DNA from: Paraburkholderia guartelaensis
Lineage (GTDB): Bacteria > Pseudomonadota > Gammaproteobacteria > Burkholderiales > Burkholderiaceae
DNA length: 64,000 bases
Assembly: GCF_004353905.1 (NCBI RefSeq)
Contig: NZ_SMOD01000005.1
Span: 1 to 64,000, forward strand
Reading direction: 5' to 3'
Shown: one piece after another, positions 25,196 to 34,521 of the stretch
Position numbering within the stretch: the first letter of the stretch is position 1
How the letters are laid out: the number at the start of each line of letters is the position of its first letter
The notes under the pieces: model-generated
Databases searched by the model: none
What the model was told of the DNA's origin: nothing
What the model saw: only the letters and a program-made list of their open reading frames with translations
Made by a program: the position numbers and the translations under genes

Positions 25196-26590
25196 ATGAT
25201 TTCGAAATCGATTTTCAAGGCATATGACATTCGCGGCGTGATCGGCAAGACGCTCGACACCGACACCGCGCGCGCCATTGGCCGCGCCTTCGGCAGCGAA
25301 GTGCGCGCTCAGGGCGGCGACGCCGTGGTGATCGCGCGCGACGGCCGGCTCTCGGGTCCCGATCTCTCGCGTGCGCTGGCCGACGGCCTGTGCGAGGCCG
25401 GCGTGGACGTGGTCGATGTCGGCATGGTGCCCACGCCTGTGGGCTACTTCGCCGCGAGCGTGCCGCTCAAGCTGGTTGGCGGCGAGCGCAACGTGGACTC
25501 CTGCATCGTCGTGACGGGCAGCCACAATCCGCCCGACTACAACGGCTTCAAGATGGTCCTGCGCGGCAAGGCGATTTACGGCGACCAGATCCTCGCGCTT
25601 TACGACCGCATCGTCGCGGACCGTTTCGACGCGGGCGAAGGCAGCTACACGAAGTACGACATCGCCGACGCTTATGTCGATCGCATCTTGAGCGACGTGA
25701 AGCTTGCACGTCCGCTGAAGATCGTCGTCGACACCGGCAACGGTGTGGCGGGCGACCTGGCTCCGCGCCTCTTCAAGGCGATGGGCTGCGAACTTGTTGA
25801 GCTCTTCACGGAAGTGGACGGCAATTTCCCGAACCATCATCCGGACCCGGCGCACCCCGAGAATCTGCAGGACGTGATCCGCGCGCTCAAGGAAACGGAT
25901 GCGGAAATCGGCTTCGCGTTCGACGGCGACGGCGACCGTCTGGGCGTCGTGACCAAGGACGGCGAGATCATCTACCCCGATCGCCAGCTCATGCTGTTTG
26001 CCGAGGAAGTGCTTTCGCGCAATCCGGGCAAGCAGATCATCTACGACGTGAAGTGCACGCGCAATCTCGCGAAGTGGGTGAAGGAAAAGGGCGGCGAGCC
26101 GCTCATGTGGAAGACGGGCCACTCGCTCGTGAAGGCGAAGCTGCGCGAAACCGGCGCGCCGCTCGCGGGTGAAATGAGCGGCCACGTGTTCTTCAAGGAC
26201 CGCTGGTACGGCTTCGACGACGGCCTGTACACGGGCGCGCGTCTGCTCGAAATCCTCTCGCGCGTGGCCGATCCGAGCAAGCTGCTCAACGACCTGCCGA
26301 ACTCGCACGCCACGCCCGAGCTGCAGCTGAAGCTCGAGGAAGGTGAGAACTTCGAGCTGATCGGCAAGCTGCAGAAGAACGCGAAGTTCACGGGCGCCGA
26401 CGAGGTCATCACCATCGACGGCCTGCGCGTGGAGTATCCGGACGGCTTTGGCCTTGCCCGCTCGTCGAACACCACGCCCGTGGTCGTGATGCGTTTCGAG
26501 GCCGATAACGATGCGGCGCTTGCGCGCATCCAGGCCGACTTCAAACGCGTGATTCTTGCCGAGAAGCCGGACGCGAAGCTGCCGTTCTGA
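25196..26590 (+). CDS. manB: Phosphomannomutase/phosphoglucomutase
   Basis: A 464-residue alpha-D-phosphohexomutase; the ATG at 25196 (MISKSIFKAYDIRG) is the family start, and the 15 codons upstream are discarded. All four domains are present: catalytic Ser in TGSHNPPDYNG (about residue 108), metal site DGDGDRLG near 245, sugar-binding GEMSGHVFF near 325 and phosphate-binding RSSNTTP near 422. It interconverts mannose-6-P and mannose-1-P (and usually the glucose pair) for GDP-mannose, GDP-rhamnose or UDP-glucose synthesis. In related genomes a manB-like gene lies close to waaC; here the two are separated by about 19 kb of GT87 and Tad genes. A strong 15-bp inverted repeat follows the stop. 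Confidence 0.9.
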   Translation: MISKSIFKAYDIRGVIGKTLDTDTARAIGRAFGSEVRAQGGDAVVIARDGRLSGPDLSRALADGLCEAGVDVVDVGMVPTPVGYFAASVPLKLVGGERNVDSCIVVTGSHNPPDYNGFKMVLRGKAIYGDQILALYDRIVADRFDAGEGSYTKYDIADAYVDRILSDVKLARPLKIVVDTGNGVAGDLAPRLFKAMGCELVELFTEVDGNFPNHHPDPAHPENLQDVIRALKETDAEIGFAFDGDGDRLGVVTKDGEIIYPDRQLMLFAEEVLSRNPGKQIIYDVKCTRNLAKWVKEKGGEPLMWKTGHSLVKAKLRETGAPLAGEMSGHVFFKDRWYGFDDGLYTGARLLEILSRVADPSKLLNDLPNSHATPELQLKLEEGENFELIGKLQKNAKFTGADEVITIDGLRVEYPDGFGLARSSNTTPVVVMRFEADNDAALARIQADFKRVILAEKPDAKLPF

Positions 26591-26625
26591 CGAAGACGTC
26601 CCGGCGGCCCGCCGGTAAGTAGACA

Positions 26626-26669
26626 GCGAGCCCGCATACGACCGATCTGAAGGGCGTATGCGGGCTCGC
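26626..26669 (+). terminator. 15-bp perfect inverted repeat after manB (probable terminator)
   Basis: Positions 26626-26640 (GCGAGCCCGCATACG) and 26655-26669 are perfect reverse complements with a 14-base loop. It lies 36 bp after the manB stop codon and is followed only by GAACGTTTA rather than a long U-run, so an intrinsic terminator is likely but not a canonical one. The rest of the 26591-26902 gap contains no gene I can support. Confidence 0.6.
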
Positions 26670-26902
26670 GAACGTTTACCGACTCATTGTGACTGTCGCG
26701 CGGCAAGCTGTTCGCCCATACTTCGGGATACAAGCTGTCGCGAGGCACGACCGGAGCGAGATGCGCCGCCAGACTTAAAGGGCGGGGCGTCGCGGTCTTC
26801 CGGCCCAAGCGTCGCGCATGTCAAGGAGGGCCGGGGGATGTTGCGTGTCGTCAGGTTCGGAGTCGCTTGCGGCTTGCCTGCCAACTGGACCCATCAGGCG
26901 GC

Positions 26903-28192
26903 ATGATCGTGCGCGACGATTGCATCCATCGCAGTTCCTACCCAGTGCACGCGGCGCCAGGCTGGCTCGACGGGCACCGTATCCGTATTTACGCGGCCTT
27001 CGTGCTGCTGGTGAATATTGGCTACTTTTCGCTACGGATCTGGTTTGGATGCATCGACCGGATACCCAACGTCAGCCCGCCAGGTTGGGATTTCGCCGTA
27101 TTCTGGAGCGCCTCCTGGCTCGCGCTGCACGGGCCGGCAGCCAGCGTGTTCGACACTGCCCTCATCGAGCGGATTGCATTACCGCTGCAGAATATTCTGC
27201 CGACGCCATTCGTCACGCCGTGGACCTATCCGCCGACGTTTTTGCTGGTCATGCTCCCGGCTGCGTTGTTGCCTTTCCCGGTCTCTTGTCTCCTGTACGT
27301 ATCGGCGGGGATGGCCTTCGCGTACCACGCGTGCGCGCGGATCCTGCCGGCCGTGCGGAACCCGTCATGGTGGCTGCCGGTTGTCGCTTTCCCTGCAGTC
27401 TGGGTCGCGGCGGGCGCCGGGCAAAACTCATTTTTGACTTTTGGGCTCTTGGGGCTCGGACTCATGTCGCTTGGCAGGCGACCATGGCTCGCAGGCATTT
27501 TCTTTGGATTGCTGGCCATTAAACCGCAACTGGGTCTCGTGATTCCCATTGCGTTGCTGTTTGGCAGGCATTGGCGCGCCTTCGTGTCGGCGGCGCTGAC
27601 TGTCGGCGCGTTTTCTGCGCTCGCTGGGCTGGTGCTCGGATTCGAGACGTTCTCCCGCTTTGCGCAGGCGTTGCCCGCATTTAGCCAGTTCGTCGTCGAG
27701 TATTCAGACCGCTGGCCGCGCGGCATCTTGACGGCGTTCGGCGCCGCGCGCCATTTCGGCGTGGCCGTGCCGACCGCATATGCCTTCCACGCGGTCGTGG
27801 CGGCGCTGGCCGCGAGCGCCGTCGCCTGGCTTTGGGCCGTGCGCGCGCGGTTCGAGTTGCGGGCGTCGATGCTCGTGCTCGCCACGCTGCTGGTGCCGAC
27901 CTATGTGATGCCCTACGACTTGCTTCTCCTCGCCTTGCCGATTCTATGGCTCGTGCGCGATGGTGCCCGCAATGGCTGGCTTCGCGGCGATGGGGTCGCG
28001 GTAGTGGGCGCATGGCTCTCGCCGCTCGTCTTCTATACGCCTGGCGATTGGGCGGCCGGCGTTTATGTACCAGTCATCGTATTTGCGTTGTTGATGGTCG
28101 TCGTGCGGCGCTACCTCGCGCAACAGGCTGCGCACGCTGGCAAGCGGCAGTTGGCAGATATCAATGCAGGGACCGGGTTAGCTGCAAAATAA
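26903..28192 (+). CDS. GT87-family (DUF2029) membrane glycosyltransferase
   Basis: A 429-residue membrane protein from the ATG at 26903. It has about ten hydrophobic segments and the GT87/DUF2029 (PF09594) pattern: WDFAVFWSASWLALHGPAA near residue 57, the W-x-YPPTFLL block near 110, GQNSFLTFGLLGLGL near 170, AIKPQLGLVIP near 199, and a late MPYDLLLLALP near 336. GT87 enzymes use polyprenyl-phosphate sugars, mostly mannose, on the periplasmic side. It is the only member of the local family on the plus strand; three paralogues follow on the minus strand. The exact acceptor is unknown. Confidence 0.8.
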   Translation: MIVRDDCIHRSSYPVHAAPGWLDGHRIRIYAAFVLLVNIGYFSLRIWFGCIDRIPNVSPPGWDFAVFWSASWLALHGPAASVFDTALIERIALPLQNILPTPFVTPWTYPPTFLLVMLPAALLPFPVSCLLYVSAGMAFAYHACARILPAVRNPSWWLPVVAFPAVWVAAGAGQNSFLTFGLLGLGLMSLGRRPWLAGIFFGLLAIKPQLGLVIPIALLFGRHWRAFVSAALTVGAFSALAGLVLGFETFSRFAQALPAFSQFVVEYSDRWPRGILTAFGAARHFGVAVPTAYAFHAVVAALAASAVAWLWAVRARFELRASMLVLATLLVPTYVMPYDLLLLALPILWLVRDGARNGWLRGDGVAVVGAWLSPLVFYTPGDWAAGVYVPVIVFALLMVVVRRYLAQQAAHAGKRQLADINAGTGLAAK

Positions 28193-28276
28193 GGCCGTTC
28201 AGAGCTGGTACACAGCCAGGTGGCGTCAGAGGCGTAACGCGTGATTTCACGCTTGCGCTGACTTACGGGGGACAAC

Positions 28277-28570
28277 ATGAGTAACGATCAATCGAGCACG
28301 GGTGCCGCGGACACGCCCAGTGATTCGGGCGGACTTCTCGCCATGTTGGTGTTGCTGTATTTCCTTCCTTCGATCATCGCCTTCCATGGTATGCACCGTA
28401 AGCGACGCGCTATCACGCGGCTTAACATGCTGCTCGGATGGACCGTGCTTGGCTGGTTTGTCGCTTTCCTCTGGGCACTGACTGCGGTTCAGAAGGGCGG
28501 CTTCGCCACAGGCAATCGCGCACGTGCCAACGTGAGAATCGGCAAGGAAGCGCGAACGGTTTTTCGCTGA
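28277..28570 (+). CDS. Superinfection immunity-type small membrane protein
   Basis: A 97-residue protein with two membrane segments (about 22-38 and 50-68). YFLPSIIAFHGMHRKRRAI followed by NMLLGWTVLGWFVAFLWAL is the signature of the phage T4 Imm-like family (Imm_superinfect, PF14373). In T4 the protein blocks DNA entry of a second phage at the inner membrane; most chromosomal copies have no proven role. A strong GGGGGAC ribosome site precedes the ATG. It stands alone between two GT87 genes on opposite strands. Confidence 0.75.
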   Translation: MSNDQSSTGAADTPSDSGGLLAMLVLLYFLPSIIAFHGMHRKRRAITRLNMLLGWTVLGWFVAFLWALTAVQKGGFATGNRARANVRIGKEARTVFR

Positions 28571-28658
28571 GTCAATCTCTCGCACGCTCGTCCCGCATCC
28601 ACACATCGGAGGTCGCACGCCGCAGCATCCGGCCGGCGACCTCCGCGGCCCAGCGCGT

Positions 28659-29867
28659 CTATTTCGCGTGGTCGCGTGAGGCGCGTACGAGTATCAGAAT
28701 GAGCCACACGGGAAGGAGAAATGCAGCCCATGAGTGCGTGGTTGCCGTATTGCAGATCAAGAGAAACGACAGCAGGGGCGTGAACCATGCCAACGTCACG
28801 AAAACATAGTCCGTAGCAGTAAGAGACGTCGATGGGTGGCGTGAGTTGGCATGCGCGCAAATACACACGATAGGTAGAAGCAGCCAGGCGAGGTCGTAGT
28901 ACACGAGATAGGGCTGAATCATGAGCGTGGTGACGATGGCGGCTGCCGCGAGCAGTTCCCGGTTTATCCCGCGCGCCCATGCTATCGAAGTGGCTAGCAC
29001 CGCCCCAAGGGCGATTGCAACGTGTACCGCGTACGCCACGCCCGCGCCTATACCGGCTGAGCGCATGAACGCGAAGACAGTGGGCATGGCACGCCAGAGA
29101 TGACCTTCGCCCTGTACTAGCGCGACATCCTGAAACCACGCTGCGGCTTGAAAGAACTTCATCCATAGCGACCAGCCAAACAGGGCGGCGCTTGCGGTGC
29201 ACAGGACGGCCGCCGTCAAGATCGCTGCGGCGCAGGCTCGAAAATGGCGGCCGCACAGAAAGAACAGCGGAAACAGGATGCCCAATTGAGGCTTGATCAC
29301 GAGCATGCCCGCACAGATACCGGCCAGGATCGGCGCAGTCTCAAGGACGCCAAGCGCACCGGCCACCAATGCAAGCGTTAGCAGCGAGTTCTGCCCATAG
29401 ACCATCGTTACCCAAATGCCCGGAAACGCGACGACTGTCGCCCAGGGCAACGTACTCCTCCTCATTACGGGCATGCAGGCAAGCAGGCACCCCGCAACGC
29501 CGATACCCAAAAAGAGTGCGTACGAAGCCGCGTAGGGCAGCGATGCCAGCGGGTACACGAGCAACTGAAACGTCGGCGGGTAGATCCACGGTCCGAACAT
29601 ATTTGCCAAAGGCGTGCCCGCCTGCAGCGACGCCTCGCAGGCCAGTAGCCGTTGGTTGTCGAAGGCCGCCGCGGCGCCGTGGCGCAGTGAAACCTCAGAG
29701 GCGCACCAGAAGACCCGAAAATCCGAACCGGGGAGCGGGACCCCCACTTTGTGGAGTCCCCAATAGGACACCGCCCAGATTCCGATTAGCGCAGCCTGCA
29801 GGATGAACAATGCCGCGCTGTACAACCTGATTCGTTCACGGCACAGCCACGGCCGTCGTTCCACCAT
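28659..29867 (-). CDS. GT87-family (DUF2029) membrane glycosyltransferase
   Basis: A paralogue of the gene at 26903-28192: SDFRVFWCASEVSLRHGAAAAF, then WIYPPTFQLLVYPLASLPY, MVYGQNSLLTLALVAGAL and VIKPQLGILFPLFFL mark the GT87 blocks; the late block reads VYYDLAWLLLPI. The start is ambiguous: ATG at 29867 has GAGG five bases upstream and gives about 402 residues, ATG at 29903 gives 12 more, and a GTG at 29945 is almost contiguous with the previous gene. It is the last gene of a four-gene minus-strand run starting at 33578 and probably shares its promoter. Confidence 0.78.
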   Translation of the reverse strand: MVERRPWLCRERIRLYSAALFILQAALIGIWAVSYWGLHKVGVPLPGSDFRVFWCASEVSLRHGAAAAFDNQRLLACEASLQAGTPLANMFGPWIYPPTFQLLVYPLASLPYAASYALFLGIGVAGCLLACMPVMRRSTLPWATVVAFPGIWVTMVYGQNSLLTLALVAGALGVLETAPILAGICAGMLVIKPQLGILFPLFFLCGRHFRACAAAILTAAVLCTASAALFGWSLWMKFFQAAAWFQDVALVQGEGHLWRAMPTVFAFMRSAGIGAGVAYAVHVAIALGAVLATSIAWARGINRELLAAAAIVTTLMIQPYLVYYDLAWLLLPIVCICAHANSRHPSTSLTATDYVFVTLAWFTPLLSFLLICNTATTHSWAAFLLPVWLILILVRASRDHAK

Positions 29868-29947
29868 CGATGCCTCATGGCTGGTCTGGGCCGCGACGCG
29901 CATCGCGAGGCCCTGCGCATCCACGGCGACCTTTGATCGACGCACGC

Positions 29948-31039
29948 TTATCGGCCGGCTGCTCGCACCTGCGACGCGTCACGCCAGCGAACCAGCTCCA
30001 GCGGTGCGCTGCTGCTACGTGCCTCTGCGCGTTCGACCGGCAGGACGCTGATGCTGGCACGCGCCTCGTAGCGCCGGCGCACGAGGTAGACAGGCCGCTC
30101 TTTTGACTCGTCGTAAATCCGCCCGACGTATTCGCCAATGACGCCGATGCCAACCAGCTGGATGCCGCTCAAGAACAACACCACGGAAAACAGGGAAGCG
30201 TAGCCCGGAACGGGATTGCCGAACAGCAACGTGCGGCCAACCATAAACGTGCCGTAGCAAAGCGCGAGTGCGGCCAGCGCCCCGCCGATATACGTCCAGC
30301 CGCGCAACGGCACGGTGCTGAAACTCGTAATGCCTTCCAGAGCAAAATTCCACAGGCGCCAGCCGGAGAACTTGGTCTTGCCTGCGCAGCGCGGTGTGCG
30401 TTCATAGTCGATCGTGACCGTGTTGAACCCGACCCACGCGAACAACCCCTTCATGAACCGATGCCGCTCCGGAAGAGTGCGCAGCGCGTTGACCACCTGA
30501 CGATCCATGAGTCTGAAGTCGCCCACGTTCTCGGGGATCTTCAATTCCGATAGGGCGTTGTGTATGCGATAGAACAACGCCGCGCTTGTGCGCTTGAGAA
30601 AGGAATCGCAGGCGCGGCTCGCACGCCGGGCGAGGACGACTTCTGCACCCTGGCGCCAACGCTGGATCATCTCCGGGATCAACGAGGGCGGATCCTGGAG
30701 GTCTGCGTCGATGACGACGACAGCGTCGCCGGATGCTTCGTGGAGACCCGCCGTGAGCGCGGCCTCCTTGCCGAAGTTGCGCGTGAGATCGATGACCTTG
30801 ACGCGCCGGTCGCGCTGGCTCACGAGGACCAGCTTTTCAAGCGTGGCATCGCGGCTGCCGTCGTTGATGCAGACGATCTCGAAGCGCACGGTCGCGATGG
30901 ACTCCATCGTCGCGATGATCTGTTCGAAGAACGCTGCGACGCCATCTTGCTCGTTGTAGAACGGAGCGACGATAGAGATCAGCGGGGTCTCGAGCGCGAG
31001 TCCGGTGCGGCGTACTTGCTCGTCGATAAGCATGTTCAT
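29948..31039 (-). CDS. Polyprenyl-phosphate glycosyltransferase (GtrB/DPM1-like GT2)
   Basis: A 363-residue protein: a soluble GT2 domain (ISIVAPFYNEQDGV at about 22, INDGSRDAT near 59, RNFGKEAALTAG near 87, VVIDADLQDPP near 107) followed by two C-terminal membrane segments (about residues 235-255 and 272-294) and the VGEYVGRIYDESKERPVYLV-type tail. That layout is the bactoprenol glycosyltransferase GtrB/YfdH or Dpm1 class: it loads a hexose from a nucleotide sugar onto undecaprenyl phosphate. It sits inside a run of GT87 genes, so its product probably is the donor used by them. Whether the sugar is mannose or glucose cannot be read from the sequence. Confidence 0.88.
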   Translation of the reverse strand: MNMLIDEQVRRTGLALETPLISIVAPFYNEQDGVAAFFEQIIATMESIATVRFEIVCINDGSRDATLEKLVLVSQRDRRVKVIDLTRNFGKEAALTAGLHEASGDAVVVIDADLQDPPSLIPEMIQRWRQGAEVVLARRASRACDSFLKRTSAALFYRIHNALSELKIPENVGDFRLMDRQVVNALRTLPERHRFMKGLFAWVGFNTVTIDYERTPRCAGKTKFSGWRLWNFALEGITSFSTVPLRGWTYIGGALAALALCYGTFMVGRTLLFGNPVPGYASLFSVVLFLSGIQLVGIGVIGEYVGRIYDESKERPVYLVRRRYEARASISVLPVERAEARSSSAPLELVRWRDASQVRAAGR

Positions 31040-31054
31040 GATGTTTTCTCCCTC

Positions 31055-32326
31055 CTACGACGAGACCGCGGTGTTGGACATTGCCTGCGCGTTTCGCTCG
31101 CGCGCGATCTGCGCGATCAGCATCCAGAGCGTGGCAATCGAGATGAGCGGAGTGAACGGGACGTGCAGATGAGAAACGAGCGTGAGACCGGCAATGGGGG
31201 CGAGCCAGAGTACGGCCAGCCATTCGCGCTGTCCGCGCTGAAAGCCGTGCTCTTTCGCGTGATAGACCACCCATGCGATCAGGATTCCATACCAGGTCAG
31301 GTCGTAGTCATAGAGGTATGGGCTCACGAGCATGCTGGCGCACACGAGCACGGCGGCGCGCAGGCCGAAAGCGCTGGGCCGGCCCCACGCGTAGCAGACG
31401 GCCGCAGCGGCACAAAGGGCGGATACGGCCTGTGCGCCACTGGCGAGAGCGGTTGGAGCATGGAGCAGCTTGAGCGCCCCGAACACCGTAGGTACGCGAA
31501 ACAGGTGGGCCCCTCCTGTTTCGACGAAACTGTTGGCGAGCCCCATGTTATGAACGAACGCAACAAGCGTCTCGCTACCGAAAGCCAGTACCGAGAGCCC
31601 CAGTGAAAGCGCCACGCCCACGCTCATTGCGCCCAGTGCGCGCCACGAGCGCGAAGCCAGCAGCGCAAGTGGAATGAGCACGCAGAGCTGCGGCTTCATA
31701 GCGACGAGTGCAAAGCAGAGCCCGGCAAGAATCGGGCGGCGGCGCAACAAGATCAGTCCGAGTCCAACCAGCGATGCCGTGAGCAGCCCATTCTGGCCCG
31801 ACGTCAACACGAGCGCGGATCCTGGGAAGGCGATTGCAATGAGTGCAGTGCGTGGGTGAGGCGCGATCGTCCTGACCACTTTCACGAACAGCGCGAGCGT
31901 GCCGAACAGGAAGAGGGGGGCAGAGAGCGTGAACGGCAGCAATGCCAGCGGATAGACGAAGAGCAGGAACGTTGGCGGGTAGAGCCACGGAAGGACGCCG
32001 ACGGGCCGCCCAGCGGCGTATTCCTCGACGGGCTTCAGGATACTGAAGCTATACGCATCCACCGCGTGTCCTTGCAGGGCGAGATGCGAGGCACTCCAGA
32101 ACGGCAAGCAGTCCACGGCCAGCACGCTCAGTTGCGGATCCTTGAGCCACACCAGGTGATACACGTAAGCCGCCGCCACGCCAAGATAGTAGACAAGTGC
32201 GGCGAGCGGGTAGATCCACAGGCGTGAGCCGCTCAACCAGTGCGAGCTGCGCTGATTGGCTCCGACGGGCAGAGCGGGCGCGGCTCTGGAAGTGCTCATG
32301 GAATCGCGGAAGGTCGTCTGGTTCAT
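31055..32326 (-). CDS. GT87-family (DUF2029) membrane glycosyltransferase
   Basis: A 423-residue GT87 paralogue with a poorly conserved 40-residue N-terminus. Blocks: VDCLPFWSASHLALQGHAV, LPWLYPPTFLLFVYPLALLPF, VLTSGQNGLLTASLVGLGL, VAMKPQLCVLIPLALL, and YLYDYDLTWYGILIAW. About ten hydrophobic segments. AAGAGA lies about nine bases before the ATG at 32326. It is 16 bp downstream of another paralogue and 15 bp upstream of the GtrB-like gene, consistent with a single transcript. Confidence 0.8.
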   Translation of the reverse strand: MNQTTFRDSMSTSRAAPALPVGANQRSSHWLSGSRLWIYPLAALVYYLGVAAAYVYHLVWLKDPQLSVLAVDCLPFWSASHLALQGHAVDAYSFSILKPVEEYAAGRPVGVLPWLYPPTFLLFVYPLALLPFTLSAPLFLFGTLALFVKVVRTIAPHPRTALIAIAFPGSALVLTSGQNGLLTASLVGLGLILLRRRPILAGLCFALVAMKPQLCVLIPLALLASRSWRALGAMSVGVALSLGLSVLAFGSETLVAFVHNMGLANSFVETGGAHLFRVPTVFGALKLLHAPTALASGAQAVSALCAAAAVCYAWGRPSAFGLRAAVLVCASMLVSPYLYDYDLTWYGILIAWVVYHAKEHGFQRGQREWLAVLWLAPIAGLTLVSHLHVPFTPLISIATLWMLIAQIARERNAQAMSNTAVSS

Positions 32327-32342
32327 GGCGTGGTCTCTTCGC

Positions 32343-33578
32343 CTATAGGGTGGAATCGATGCGTGCGCGACGGAGCACGGCGAGCAGCATGAGCAACAGG
32401 ATCACGGGTCCGGTTTGCGGCAGCCTGAGAATCTGGTTGACGAACTCGAACACTGGCAGGAGCCAGACGAGGAGCAGCACGGGCTGCTCGCCGGGCAGCC
32501 ACCCGCGACGCAGTCCAGTCGCGAGAAGGCCAGCGCATGACAAGCCGACCCACGTTAGTTCGTAGTGCCAGACATAGGGCGTAACGATGAGCGTGGCCGT
32601 CCCGAGCGCGGCTGCACGCAGGGCGGTATCACGCGTCGTGCGCCAGATCTTCCATGCGCCGCAGGCGGCAATGACGGCAATCGCTGCGTGCATCAATCCC
32701 GCTGCGACGAGCGATGTGCCAATGAGTCGCAGCGAAGCAAACACGGACGGCGAGGCGAGCCAGAAGCGGACGTCGTGCTCGAGGATGAGTTCGCGCGCCA
32801 TTGCGACATTCCCCGCGAACAACCGAAGCGATGGGGATCCGCAGAGCGCCACGCTCGCGATGAAAAAAAGCACGGCCGTCACAGCGGCCCATCCGAACAC
32901 TCTCCATGCCCGTGCCGCGATAAGAACGAGTGGGAACAGGATGCCGAGTTGCGGCTTGATCACCAGCAGTCCGATGCAAATCCCGGCGATCGCGGGGCGC
33001 CGGTCGATCGACGCGATCGCAAACGCGGCGAGTGCCGCGGTAATCAGCGCGTTCTGCCCGAAGATGGCGCACACCATCACACATGGCATGGCAAGCACGA
33101 CGTAGCGAGCGGCTGCGATGCCAAGCGGGCCTTGTGCGAGTCCGGAAACGCGCACGGTTGCACACACGAACGCGAAGGCGCTCATGCCCAGGAAAGCGAC
33201 GTAAGCAAGGGGAAGTGGCAACAGCGCGAGAGGCGTGACGAACAGGAGGAACGTGGGCGGATACAGCCAGGGGATAAATGCGCTCTTGGGCAAGCCACCC
33301 GTCACCGCGGCCACGATACGTGAAAACGCTGAGTAGTCGAAGACTGTGGAGGCCTGGCCGTGCAGGACTGCGTGGCTGGCCGACCAGAACACGAGCAGGT
33401 CGGAGCCCGGACGCCAGCCGCCTGAAGCGGCGAAGCCATGAGTCACCCAAGCCCAGAGTGCCACGAAGCCGACACCGATGACGAGCATGACGGTGCTGTA
33501 GGCAATGAGTCTCTCGCGCGAAAGCCAGGAGCACGCCGCGAACTGCAAGCGTGAGCCATCCCGCTCAAGTGGTCGCAT
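32343..33578 (-). CDS. GT87-family (DUF2029) membrane glycosyltransferase
   Basis: A 411-residue GT87 paralogue and the first gene of the minus-strand run. It has SDLLVFWSASHAVLHGQAST, FIPWLYPPTFLLFVTPLALLPL, IFGQNALITAALAAFAI, VIKPQLGILFPLVLI and VWHYELTWVGL, with Tyr-Glu in place of the Tyr-Asp of its paralogues in the late block. A GGGGAC ribosome site lies about eight bases before the ATG. Its promoter must lie within 33579-34341, the gap shared with the divergent flp genes. Four paralogues in one window differ enough in sequence to suggest separate acceptors or linkages. Confidence 0.8.
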   Translation of the reverse strand: MRPLERDGSRLQFAACSWLSRERLIAYSTVMLVIGVGFVALWAWVTHGFAASGGWRPGSDLLVFWSASHAVLHGQASTVFDYSAFSRIVAAVTGGLPKSAFIPWLYPPTFLLFVTPLALLPLPLAYVAFLGMSAFAFVCATVRVSGLAQGPLGIAAARYVVLAMPCVMVCAIFGQNALITAALAAFAIASIDRRPAIAGICIGLLVIKPQLGILFPLVLIAARAWRVFGWAAVTAVLFFIASVALCGSPSLRLFAGNVAMARELILEHDVRFWLASPSVFASLRLIGTSLVAAGLMHAAIAVIAACGAWKIWRTTRDTALRAAALGTATLIVTPYVWHYELTWVGLSCAGLLATGLRRGWLPGEQPVLLLVWLLPVFEFVNQILRLPQTGPVILLLMLLAVLRRARIDSTL

Positions 33579-34341
33579 TTTTTGTAGTCCCCGTTGACTA
33601 TTTTCAGTGGGCGGTCCAGCCGCCTCGTTTTTCCCCGAACACGCAAGCAGTGCGCTGCATGGCAGGCAATACCTGCGTGTTGCCTGGATTATTGGAAGAC
33701 GAGTGCAACGGGAGCAATGCAGACTGCATTGTCAATGTTCGCGGGCGAACACTTGCACGCAAGGTCGCCTTGAATGAATAAAGCGCTGAAGAAAAAGGTG
33801 CGTTGCGTAGTGCGTCGACCGGGCGGATGTTGCCGGGTAACTACTGATTCTGGGGTGAGAGGTGCCACAGGAGTTTTGTATAAGCGCGTGCTTAATGCTC
33901 GTGTTCCTAACTAAAAATTAGTGGACTTATCAACGTAATGTCATATCTAGATAACTTGTAGACGAACGATCGTATTGAAGCTAAAAGAGAATTGTTCCGT
34001 AAATGCAGGGGTAAACACGAGATTCGAGGCTAACTCGAATGTGAGTGCCAGAGTTTCAGTAATCCGTAAGTGGTGGATAAAGCATGCTTATGGCTGGCGA
34101 CGTGTCGTCGAATTAAGCGGGGTGGGCCACATGTAGCGTGTCAATTTTTCCGATTTGGTGTGTTGGGGAACAGGAAATTGTTGCTCGTGTGGCGAAGCGC
34201 ACAAAGTCATCGGTTTGACACGCGTAGAACTGCGCCTGTGGCTGCAGCGCCGAAGCCGGTAACGCAGCCCGATCCACCCTCAAAACCACATGGAAACGGA
34301 ATCGGGGGTTAACCATGTACAGATCCATTGGAGATCAAAAA
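33579..34341. promoter_or_regulatory. Divergent control region between the GT87 run and the flp genes
   Basis: A 763-bp gap with no gene I can support, less GC-rich than its surroundings from about 33840 to 34120. It must contain the promoters for the GT87 run (minus strand) and the Tad locus (plus strand). I see a short perfect inverted repeat ACTAA-AAA-TTAGT at 33910-33922 and a GGTTAACC palindrome at 34307-34314, 28 bp before the first flp start. No clear sigma-54 site is visible. The unusual length suggests several regulatory inputs or a lost gene. Confidence 0.4.
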
Positions 34342-34512
34342 ATGCAAAAGCTCATCGCTCAGGCAAAGACCTTCGCTCGTGACGAAAACGGCATCACGGC
34401 ACTCGAATACGGGATGCTCGCGGGTCTGATCACGGTGCTGATCATCGCTAGCGTCGCGTCGATCGGTTCGACGCTGAAGAACGTGTTCTCGGACGTTGCT
34501 GCCACGATCTGA
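34342..34512 (+). CDS. flp: Flp-type pilin (copy 1)
   Basis: A 56-residue prepilin starting at the ATG at 34342 with GGAGATCAAAAA just upstream; codons before it are discarded. The short basic leader (MQKLIAQAKTFARDENG) ends in Gly, followed by ITALEYGMLAGLI, the Glu-Tyr pair and hydrophobic helix of Flp/TadA-type pilins. The prepilin peptidase at 35076 would cut after the Gly. It is the first of three near-identical pilin genes. The gap after it contains an AGGCGAG/CTCGCCT hairpin (34522-34556). Confidence 0.92.
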   Translation: MQKLIAQAKTFARDENGITALEYGMLAGLITVLIIASVASIGSTLKNVFSDVAATI

Positions 34513-34521
34513 CCGCTGCGT

